A stretch of DNA of 27,107 nucleotides, from assembly GCA_964579765.1 (NCBI GenBank), contig CAZOIK010000078.1, positions 1-27,107 on the forward strand, written 5' to 3'. The DNA comes from DATNBT01 sp964579765. Lineage in GTDB: Bacteria; Acidobacteriota; Vicinamibacteria; Vicinamibacterales; CAVVIG01. A program made the position numbers and the translations under genes. Positions 21,233 through 27,107 of this stretch are shown one piece after another; within the stretch, counting starts at the first letter, position 1; every line of letters begins with the position of its first letter. Below the pieces are notes generated by a model. The model was not told the origin of the DNA and made no database searches. It was given only the letters and a program-made list of their open reading frames with translations.

Positions 21233-21424
21233 ATGAGACTCGGAACGATCTCGGCCGTCGTCGTGCTGATCGCGTCGTCTGGATACGCGGCGAATCAGAC
21301 CGTGCATGGCACCATCAGCGACGCGATGTGCGGCGCGAGCCACGCCGGCGAAGCCGTGAACATCACGGGCGACGTCAAAGGCGACACCATCAGGGTGTCG
21401 AAGGTGGACTCTGGCCGGTCGTGA
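21233..21424 (+). CDS. Small secreted MCG-H protein, apparently shortened by internal deletion
   Basis: 63 aa with a signal peptide (1-20, ending SGYAAN). The mature protein starts TVHGTISDAMCGASH and then runs straight into AGEAVNITGDVKGDTIRVSKV. Acidobacterial relatives (the DUF5818-like group, as I recall it) have G-x-I-x-D-x-x-C-G-x-x-H at the start, about 40 residues with two further Cys (ECTxxCVK) in the middle, and a C-terminal GDTIxVSKI strand. Here the two ends are joined and the middle with its Cys is missing. The short sequence CxxHAG/AAHAG shared by both ends in relatives could have driven the deletion. It may still be expressed, as the frame is intact. It follows the outer-membrane gene by 21 nt. 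Confidence 0.65.
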   Translation: MRLGTISAVVVLIASSGYAANQTVHGTISDAMCGASHAGEAVNITGDVKGDTIRVSKVDSGRS

Positions 21425-21499
21425 CGGATGTCGGCGTCGCAACCGCGACCATCCTGGGCCCGGCGCCCCTGGCATGCCGAATCCCCCCGCGGCCGGCAG

Positions 21500-22222
21500 T
21501 CAGCGCTTCTCGGGTGAGGTCGTCTTCGCCGCCGAGTTGCCAGAGGGCTTTTCGTACAGATCGTGCAACTGCTGATCGATCCGCTTCAGCAGCGCGGGAT
21601 CACCGGGATACCAGTACTGCACGTGACAGGATTCGCAGGCCTGGTCGAGGTTGTACGACGCCTCCCAGAGCTCGTCCGTCTTCTTCCGCTTCACGATGTC
21701 GAGCACTTCGAGCCCGACGTTGCGCAACGCTTCGATCTTCGCGTTCCACAGCACCGGATCGTGCTCGAGCTTCGCTTGGATCTCCGTCGGCGACAGCTCG
21801 GACGCGTCCGGCCCGACGCTGTTGTTCACGTCGCCGGCCGGCGCGAACGGCCGCTGGACCTTGAGCAGGTAGACGCCCTCGGCAATCGTCGTTGCGCCGA
21901 CGCGGAGCTTGTCCCAGTCTTCGTCGGTCTTGGGCACCTTCTCGACCGTGCCCTGCTTGGTGGTGATGATCTTCACCGAGTCGAAGATGAAGTCCGACGC
22001 CGGGTCGATCATGTACTCCATGAGCTCTTTCACCGACACGACCGGCTTCATGTCGCCCCACAGCGGCGCGCTGCCCGGCGGGTGCACGGACGGCAGCGCG
22101 GGCGCCGCGGCGGACGCGGGCGGCGGGGCGGCGTTCGAGCCCGAGCACGCCGCACACAACACACTCACGCCCACTGCCAGACCGCACAGCGCGCCCAACC
22201 GGCGATTCCACGACTCAATCAT
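21500..22222 (-). CDS. Single-haem c-type lipoprotein (paralog 2)
   Basis: 240 aa. Lipobox LCAAC with lipid Cys26, then an Ala/Pro spacer. Landmarks match paralog 1 closely: PLWGDMKPVVSVKELMEYMIDPA, KTDEDWDKLRVGA, EGVYLLKVQRPFAPAG, NSVGPDASELSP, ALRNVGLEVLDIVK, and the haem site CESCH (196-200) followed by VQYWYPGD. It ends in a Lys/Ser tail. It is the second gene of a two-gene operon, 29 nt after paralog 3, with GGGTGAG before the ATG. It is more like paralog 1 on the other strand than its own neighbour, which suggests the copies moved or duplicated separately. Confidence 0.88.
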   Translation of the reverse strand: MIESWNRRLGALCGLAVGVSVLCAACSGSNAAPPPASAAAPALPSVHPPGSAPLWGDMKPVVSVKELMEYMIDPASDFIFDSVKIITTKQGTVEKVPKTDEDWDKLRVGATTIAEGVYLLKVQRPFAPAGDVNNSVGPDASELSPTEIQAKLEHDPVLWNAKIEALRNVGLEVLDIVKRKKTDELWEASYNLDQACESCHVQYWYPGDPALLKRIDQQLHDLYEKPSGNSAAKTTSPEKR

Positions 22223-22251
22223 GCGTGCTCACCCTCAGAATACCGCGTCCG

Positions 22252-22917
22252 CTACTTGCTTCGTCGAATCGCCGATTTGTCGAACCGGGCGTGCTGCCGC
22301 GCATCCTCGTCGACCGCCGCGCGGTCGCCCGGATACCAGTACTCGAGATGGCAGGCCTCGCACGCCTTGTCCATGTCCTCGCTCGCGTCGAACAGGGCCT
22401 TCGTGTCCTTCTTGTTCACGACGTCCATGACCTCGAGCGCGACGTTGCGCAGCGCTTCGATCTTCGCCTGCCACAACACCGGATCCTTGTCGAGCTTCGC
22501 CTGAATCTGTGTCGGCGACAGCTCCGGCGGGTTCGGCCCCGTGCTGTTGTTGACGTCGCCGGGCGGCGTGAACGGACGCGGGATCTTCAGCAGGTAGATG
22601 CCTTCGGCAATCGTCACCGCGCCGGTGCGCACCTTGTCCCAGTCGTCGTCGGTCTTCGGCGCGTGCGCGATCGTGCCCTTCTCGTTGACGTCCCAGTACA
22701 CCGCGTCGAACACGTCGTCGCCGGCCGGGTCGATCATGTTCTGCATCAGCTCCTTGACCGACACAACGGGCTTCATCGGACCGTAGGGCGTCGAGAGCGT
22801 CGCCGCCGCGGCCGCCCGCGGCGGAGGAGACGACTTCGCGGGCGAGCACGCCCACGTCAGCGCGCCCACACACGCCAGCACTGGCACCGCCGTCATCCGC
22901 CGTCTGAATGTGTCCAT
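22252..22917 (-). CDS. Single-haem c-type lipoprotein (paralog 3)
   Basis: 221 aa. Lipobox LTWAC with lipid Cys24. It shares the family landmarks with more changes: GPMKPVVSVKELMQNMIDPA, APKTDDDWDKVRTGA, EGIYLLKIPRPFTPPG, ELSPTQIQAKLDKDPVLW, ALRNVALEVMDVVNKKD, haem site CEACH (186-190) and LEYWYPGD. It lacks the LW before GDMK and has a longer acid-rich segment (YWDVNEKG). A strong promoter lies directly upstream, with the -10 box seven bases from the ATG and no ribosome site, so the transcript is probably leaderless. Paralog 2 follows. Confidence 0.88.
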   Translation of the reverse strand: MDTFRRRMTAVPVLACVGALTWACSPAKSSPPPRAAAAATLSTPYGPMKPVVSVKELMQNMIDPAGDDVFDAVYWDVNEKGTIAHAPKTDDDWDKVRTGAVTIAEGIYLLKIPRPFTPPGDVNNSTGPNPPELSPTQIQAKLDKDPVLWQAKIEALRNVALEVMDVVNKKDTKALFDASEDMDKACEACHLEYWYPGDRAAVDEDARQHARFDKSAIRRSK

Positions 22918-22924
22918 AGTGCAG

Positions 22925-22953
22925 ATTGTACGAAAGGCATTTCCGTCTGTCAG
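22925..22953 (-). promoter_or_regulatory. Promoter of the haem-lipoprotein pair (leaderless)
   Basis: On the minus strand: -35 CTGACA (22953-22948), exactly 17 bases, -10 TACAAT (22930-22925), seven bases, then the ATG of paralog 3 at 22917. Both boxes match the sigma-70 consensus at five of six positions. Transcription would start at or next to the start codon. Confidence 0.6.
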
Positions 22954-22971
22954 TTCCGCAAAACCGTTACT

Positions 22972-22999
22972 AGTCTCCAGTCTCCAGTCCCCAGTCCCC
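22972..22999. repeat. Seven-base tandem repeat, four copies
   Basis: Four copies of AGTCYCC (two AGTCTCC, two AGTCCCC) in the gap after the PepSY gene. It lies 13 nt from the PepSY stop. No function is evident. Confidence 0.7.
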
Positions 23000-23011
23000 A
23001 GGAACCAAGGA

Positions 23012-24490
23012 CTAAGTACTCGAGAGCGCCCGCACTTTCCTCCCCAGCACCTGCCACGCGAGGACGAGCGACGTCGCCGCGAGCGCCGTGCCCATCGCCA
23101 TGAACGTGATGACGACGATGTCCCAGGCCGGGCGGTAGTTGTACAACCACGGAAAATTCATCGAGTGCAGGCCGTGATACAGCCAGCGATCGAGGAAGTT
23201 CGACGCGCTGTAGCCGCCGACCGTCCGCGCGGATTTGGGATCGACGTAGAACCGCGTGTGCTCCGCGTCGTCCACCTCGATGAGCACGACCGGCAGCGGC
23301 GCCGTGTGATGTCGGTCGAGATAGTAGCGATCGTAGCGATCGACGACGCTGACGCGCGCGTGTCCGGCTGCCGTAAACGCCTGCGTGAGGACGTCCACGA
23401 GCGCGCGGCTGTCGAGCCCGGCGATCGGCGGCCCTTCGACGGGCACGATGCGCGTGTCGCCGCCCGCGAGCGTGGCGAAGTAGGCCGGCTCGCCGGCAAT
23501 CGACGTGAACTCGAGGTCTTTCACGCGCAGCCCCGCGAGCTGCCGCAGCGCCGCGCGCGCGTCCTTGGCCGCGAACCGACCGAGCGGCGCGCGCCCACGC
23601 AGGGCCTGCAGGACACGTTGTGCGCCGATGGCGGCGTCGCTCGGACGATCGCGCTGTGGAAACGGCTCCATCGAGAGCATCCCGCTGAACGCCCACGTCA
23701 CGGCGCCCGCGCCCGCGACGAGGCCGACGATCATGTGCCAGCGCTTCCAGCCGCGGTACGGAATCGACGTCGGCGCGCCGCCGCGCTGATACGGCTTCGA
23801 CGGCGAGTACATCCAGACGCCGATGACCAGTCCGATGAGCGCCGCAATCGACGCGATGCCCGACGACCAGATGACGACGCGGCTCCACAGTGGGCCGTTG
23901 CGCCGGAGCGGCGTGAAGTAGAGCCAGTGCGGGATGGCGCCGAACCACGCGCCGAGCCGCGACGCGCGCGTCGTGTATTGAATGACTTCGCCGTTCGCCT
24001 GCGAAATGTAGACCTGCTGGCCGTCGGGCCACGAGAACTTCCAGAGCGGCTGCAGGTCGGCGATGCGGTGCTGCAGCGTCCACTGATCGACGTGCTCGAC
24101 CGCCTCCACTCGCGCCGCCTTCACCGGCTGGCCCGACCACATCGTCGCGATTCTGGCGACCTCGTCCTGCGAGATTTCGGTCTGCTCGTCGCCCGTGTCG
24201 GCATAGACGACCGCCGAGTCCGGCCCGCCGAACCGGTAGATCGGACGTCCCGCGAACGTCGTCAGGTGAATCGATCCAGACGGCGCGATCTGCACTTTCG
24301 CCGCGGCGTCGGCGGCTGAGAGCCTGACCGTCGCCAGGTCGAGCGCCGCGCGGTGCGCGAGGCTGTCTGCCGGCGTGACGCTGGGGTAGTCCCAGTACAT
24401 CATCACGAAGCCGGACGGAAACCACAGCAGGAACAGCAGGCAGAAAACGACGCCCAGCCACCGGTGGACGAAGATGAGGACCTGCTTCAT
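23012..24490 (-). CDS. PepSY-domain membrane protein (PepSY-associated TM family)
   Basis: 492 aa from the ATG at 24490-24488 (a TTG three codons earlier is less likely). An N-terminal helix with the family opening IFVHRWLGVVFCLLFLLWFPSGF is followed by a first periplasmic PepSY-like region (LSAADAAAKV), a helix pair (IASIAALIGLVIGVWMYSPSKPY, WKRWHMIVGLVAGAGAVTWAFSGML), a second periplasmic region, and a last helix after WLYHGLHSMNFPWLYNY. Conserved His in HRW, LQHRI, KRWHM and YHGLHS are likely haem ligands; related proteins act as membrane ferric or flavin reductase partners. The substrate cannot be told. Four to five helices. It diverges from the DUF302 gene. Confidence 0.88.
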   Translation of the reverse strand: MKQVLIFVHRWLGVVFCLLFLLWFPSGFVMMYWDYPSVTPADSLAHRAALDLATVRLSAADAAAKVQIAPSGSIHLTTFAGRPIYRFGGPDSAVVYADTGDEQTEISQDEVARIATMWSGQPVKAARVEAVEHVDQWTLQHRIADLQPLWKFSWPDGQQVYISQANGEVIQYTTRASRLGAWFGAIPHWLYFTPLRRNGPLWSRVVIWSSGIASIAALIGLVIGVWMYSPSKPYQRGGAPTSIPYRGWKRWHMIVGLVAGAGAVTWAFSGMLSMEPFPQRDRPSDAAIGAQRVLQALRGRAPLGRFAAKDARAALRQLAGLRVKDLEFTSIAGEPAYFATLAGGDTRIVPVEGPPIAGLDSRALVDVLTQAFTAAGHARVSVVDRYDRYYLDRHHTAPLPVVLIEVDDAEHTRFYVDPKSARTVGGYSASNFLDRWLYHGLHSMNFPWLYNYRPAWDIVVITFMAMGTALAATSLVLAWQVLGRKVRALSST

Positions 24491-24561
24491 GAGCGGCAAG
24501 AGCTTACCGCATGCCGGGAATCCGCCGTCCTGCTGGCACGGCTCCTGCGTCGGCGAACGGC

Positions 24562-24963
24562 ATGGCAGTCACTTCCTCGTATGGATTCGGACGTGTCCTT
24601 GAGCACACCACGGTCGATGAGGCGCTCTCCCGCGTCACCGCCGCCCTCAAAGAGGAGGGCTTCGGCGTCCTCACGCAGATCGACGTACGGGACACGCTGA
24701 AGAAGAAGCTCGACGTCGCGTTCCGTCCGTATCTGATTCTCGGCGCGTGCAACCCGGTGCTCGCCCACAAGGCGCTGACGGCCGACCCGCAGGTCGGCCT
24801 GCTGCTTCCCTGCAACGTCGTCATCCAGGACGCCGGCGAGGGCCGCGTCGCCGTGTCGATGGCCGACCCGCGCGCGATGTTCACGCTCGTCGATCGCCCC
24901 GACGTCAAGCCGATCGCCGACGAGGCCGACGCGCGCCTGCGCCGCGTCCTCGCGTCGCTGTAA
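24562..24963 (+). CDS. DUF302 family protein
   Basis: 133 aa from the ATG at 24562. An in-frame ATG at 24511 would add an Arg/Pro-rich lead with no function; neither has a ribosome site. The domain is complete: YGFGRVLEHTTVDEALSRVT, ALKEEGFGVLTQIDV, TLKKKLDVAFRPYLILGACNP, AHKALTADPQVGLLLPCNVV, and an SMADPRAMF segment. Two Cys (in GACNP and LPCNVV) are typical of the family. DUF302 proteins are small soluble proteins of unknown role, found beside redox and sulfur genes; no signal peptide here, so cytoplasmic. Confidence 0.92.
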   Translation: MAVTSSYGFGRVLEHTTVDEALSRVTAALKEEGFGVLTQIDVRDTLKKKLDVAFRPYLILGACNPVLAHKALTADPQVGLLLPCNVVIQDAGEGRVAVSMADPRAMFTLVDRPDVKPIADEADARLRRVLASL

Positions 24964-24973
24964 CGACGATCGA

Positions 24974-25416
24974 CTATGTACTCGACCCGGGAAGCTTCAG
25001 CCCCACGATCCACTTCACCACCCAGTGCTCGCTGCCGCCGGTCAGGCCGCGGCCGACGCCGACGTTGAGGTCCCAGCCGCGCGACGTCCGCAGGTCGAGC
25101 GTCGGAAACACGAGGTGGTGCTGCTCCGACAGCGGGTCGAAGTGTTTGATCGTCCCGCGTGGTCGTCGCCGCCCGACGGCGCCGTCTCGACGAAGACGCC
25201 GGTCTCGAACACGTCGGACCAGCCGTGCGACACCTCGAAGGACAGATGCAGATGCGAGCTCGGATCGAGCGCGTCGCCCGGCAGGCGCGTGCCGCTCGGA
25301 ATCAGCACGTCGTGCAGTTCGATCGACGTCTCCCCCCTGGACAGGTTCTCGTCCGGGAACACCTGCACTTCGAACAGGTTCTGCGCAGACGCGCCAGAGG
25401 CCGTGAAGACGACCAT
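24974..25416 (-). pseudogene. Secreted/outer-membrane protein gene with frameshift and internal deletion
   Basis: The ATG at 25416-25414 opens a signal-peptide-like start (MVVFTASGASAQ) and the mature LFEVQVFPDENLSRGETSIELHD, then HLHLSFEVSHGWSDVFETGVFVETAPSGGDDHAG. At about 25160 the reading frame fails, and the next frame continues GTIKHFDPLSEQHHLVFPTLDLRTSRGWDLNVGVGRGLTGG to a TAG at 24976-24974. Relatives I recall are about 250 residues, with some 75-100 residues between FAGW-type and GP(V/I) segments; that middle is absent here. Loss of the middle and of frame points to a deletion in a former beta-barrel gene. It follows the TonB receptor by 26 nt. Confidence 0.65.
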
Positions 25417-25419
25417 TAA

Positions 25420-25440
25420 CGCAGAGATCGCAGAGATCGC
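25420..25440. repeat. Nine-base tandem repeat, two copies
   Basis: CGCAGAGAT occurs twice in direct tandem with a partial third unit, between the TonB receptor stop and the pseudogene start. Similar CGCAGAG-type microrepeats are common at gene borders in several phyla. Confidence 0.6.
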
Positions 25441-25442
25441 CC

Positions 25443-27107
25443 TCAAAAGTAGAACTTCGCCGCGAGCTGGATGAACCGCGGCGCCGCGGCGGCCACGATG
25501 TTGCCGAAGGTCGGGCTGACGATGTTGCCGTCCACCGCGCCCGCCCCGTAGAACTGCGGCTGGTTGAACAGGTTGAACGCCTCGAGCCGGATCTCGAGGT
25601 TGCGCGTGTCGTCGAACTTCACGCGCTTGATCAGCGCGATGTCGAAGTTCTCGATCCCCGGTCCGTAGAAGAACCGCCGCGGCGCGTTCCCGAGCTGGCC
25701 GAGCGCCGGCAGGCTGAAGCAGCCGGTGTTGAACGCGGGGCCCTTCGACGGATCGTGGTTGACGTTCAGCGCGCAGCCAGCCGCGTAGTTCGGCGTGTCG
25801 AGCAGGTTGTTGTTGACGCCGTTGCCGAACGTGCCGAGCAGCGACGTGTCCGTCGGGTTGTAGAGCGTCACCGGGAACCCGCTGGAGAGCCGCGTCGTCC
25901 CCGCCAGCGACCACCCCGTCGTCCAGCCGTTGTTGTGCTTGAGCCAGGTCTCGAGCGGCAGCTCGTAGTTGTACGAGACGACGAAGTTGTGCCGCATGTC
26001 GAACGCCGACGGCGCCTCCGACAGCGCGACGTTGAAGGGATTCACCTGCTCGCCGAGGTTCGACGCGACGTCCACCGACTTGCTGTAGGTGTAGCCCGCG
26101 AGCACGCTCGCACGCCCCTTCGTGTAGTGCAGGTTCAGCTCGAGGCCGTTGTAGCGCGAGTAGCCGATCGAGCGCTGCGCCGTCATGGTGCCGTAGTTCG
26201 GACCGAGCACCGTGCGTGTGCTGTTGATGACCGTGCCGTCGGCGCGCGTGTAGACGCCGTTCTCGCCGAACGGCCCGCACGTCGGGCTGCCCGGCGCAAC
26301 CTGGCTCGGCTGGCTCACGCTCAGGCACAGCGCCGGGTCGCCGGGATTTGCCTGCTGGATCACGAGCATGTTGTGCCCGCGCGTGCCGACGTAGCTCGCC
26401 GTGAGCACCATGTTCGGCGCGAGCTCGCGCTGCACCGAGAACATGAAATTCGACGAGTACGGCGTCTTATTGTCCGCCGCGAAAAACGGATCCGCGTTCA
26501 CCGGCAGGAACTGCGACCAGTCGATGCCGCGGACCGGATTGCTCGGCGACCCATTCAGCGGCGGGAACTGCTGCGGAAACCGCTGGCCGTTGTTGGTGCC
26601 GTCGGCCGCCGTGATGAACGGCGTCTGGAAGAGCGGCGGCGCCGGGCTGAGATAGTTGTAGCCGTACGGCGGCACGCCGTACATGATGCCGGCCGACAGG
26701 CCCTGGAACGCGCTGTAGAACAGGCCGTAGCTCGCGCGCAGGCTGGTCTTCTCATTCGGCGAGTACGCGATGCCGATGCGCGGCGAGACGTTGCCGAACT
26801 GCGCCGGCGACAGCCCGCGTGCGATGCCGGGGTCGCCGGGGAACACCATGCCGAGGGGCGCGCCCGGATACACCTGCGACTGCTCGCCCGGCACAATCGT
26901 CTGGATCTGGTTGTCCTTCTCGTACCACGGCGCCATGATGTCCCACCGCACGCCGTAGTTGATCGTCAGGTTCGAGCGCGCTCGCCAGCTGTCCTGTGCG
27001 AACACGGCGCCGTACTGATTCCGCAGATAGAAGACGCCGCCCGACGACTTGTGGTAGTTGCTAGGAATGCCGAGCAGGAAATCCGCGTAGTCCGATCCGG
27101 TTTCAGT
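25443..27107 (-). CDS. TonB-dependent receptor, Oar-like, C-terminal part (N-terminus outside window)
   Basis: 554 aa in the window; the frame is open to the right edge, so the signal peptide, carboxypeptidase-like domain and plug are missing. Barrel features: FAQDSWRARSNLTINYGVRWDIM, NVSPRIGIAYSPNEKTSLRASYGLFYS, NMVLTASYVGTRGHNM, YNGLELNLHYTKGRASVLAGYTYSKS, DMRHNFVVSYNYELPL, EIRLEAFNLFNQPQF and a final aromatic residue (AAKFYF), the usual outer-membrane assembly signal. Members of this Oar/CirA-like class are very numerous in Acidobacteria, where they import large organic substrates through TonB energy; the substrate is unknown. The pseudogene follows 26 nt after it and may have been co-transcribed. 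Confidence 0.92.
   Translation of the reverse strand, partial: TETGSDYADFLLGIPSNYHKSSGGVFYLRNQYGAVFAQDSWRARSNLTINYGVRWDIMAPWYEKDNQIQTIVPGEQSQVYPGAPLGMVFPGDPGIARGLSPAQFGNVSPRIGIAYSPNEKTSLRASYGLFYSAFQGLSAGIMYGVPPYGYNYLSPAPPLFQTPFITAADGTNNGQRFPQQFPPLNGSPSNPVRGIDWSQFLPVNADPFFAADNKTPYSSNFMFSVQRELAPNMVLTASYVGTRGHNMLVIQQANPGDPALCLSVSQPSQVAPGSPTCGPFGENGVYTRADGTVINSTRTVLGPNYGTMTAQRSIGYSRYNGLELNLHYTKGRASVLAGYTYSKSVDVASNLGEQVNPFNVALSEAPSAFDMRHNFVVSYNYELPLETWLKHNNGWTTGWSLAGTTRLSSGFPVTLYNPTDTSLLGTFGNGVNNNLLDTPNYAAGCALNVNHDPSKGPAFNTGCFSLPALGQLGNAPRRFFYGPGIENFDIALIKRVKFDDTRNLEIRLEAFNLFNQPQFYGAGAVDGNIVSPTFGNIVAAAAPRFIQLAAKFYF

Noticed and set aside
22972..22999. Tandem repeat considered as a CRISPR fragment
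   Set aside because: Units are seven bases with no spacers, and no cas gene is in the window.

Overview
The window is high-GC bacterial DNA packed with secreted, membrane and outer-membrane genes. Three things point to an acidobacterium, probably of the Vicinamibacteria type: a DUF1592/DUF1588-type cytochrome next to a DUF1552 Tat protein, an Oar-like TonB-dependent receptor, and families common in that phylum (DUF6152, secreted W/H-rich proteins, MCG-H small proteins). This assignment is inference from gene content. I found no rRNA, tRNA, CRISPR array, integrase or intact insertion sequence.

Region 1 (1-8995, minus strand) reads from right to left as one probable operon: cytochrome-like DUF1592 protein, DUF1552 Tat protein, secreted ankyrin-repeat protein, four small multi-helix membrane proteins (DUF6644-like, one fused to a DUF2231-like half, with a tiny one-helix ORF between two of them), a secreted W/H-rich protein, and the first 37 residues of a metallo-beta-lactamase-fold (MBL) hydrolase cut by the window edge. 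Region 2 (9366-13227, minus strand) is a second, compact version of the end of that operon: two DUF6644-like proteins, a W/H-rich protein, an MBL hydrolase and a divergent W/H-rich protein. The same three families therefore occur together twice. Between the two regions lies a decayed RAYT transposase gene bounded by two inverted REP hairpins (9047-9358), a degenerate REPtron.

Region 3 (13393-17086) holds a membrane-anchored cytochrome c, a DUF5666-like periplasmic protein, a CusF-like protein, a HupE/UreJ-family membrane protein overlapping a transmembrane anchor protein, and a convergent DUF6152 protein. Two REP sites here overlap stop codons: the GTAG box of each REP supplies the TAG of the neighbouring gene.

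Region 4 (17416-24963) has three paralogous haem-binding lipoproteins (one plus, two minus), a dihydroorotate-dehydrogenase-like flavoprotein, a Cys/His-rich small secreted protein, an outer-membrane-like protein with a His/Met-rich N-terminus, a small MCG-H protein that seems to have lost its middle, a PepSY membrane protein and a DUF302 protein. Together with the CusF-like gene this suggests envelope redox and metal handling, but no metal efflux pump or sensor is present to prove it.

Region 5 (24974-27107, minus strand) is the C-terminal part of an Oar-like TonB-dependent receptor followed by a frameshifted, internally deleted pseudogene. The most interesting signals are the duplicated MBL/W-H-rich/DUF6644 module, the REP/RAYT material with its stop-codon overlap, and a set of genes with a -10 box only 6-7 nt before the start codon, which suggests leaderless transcripts.
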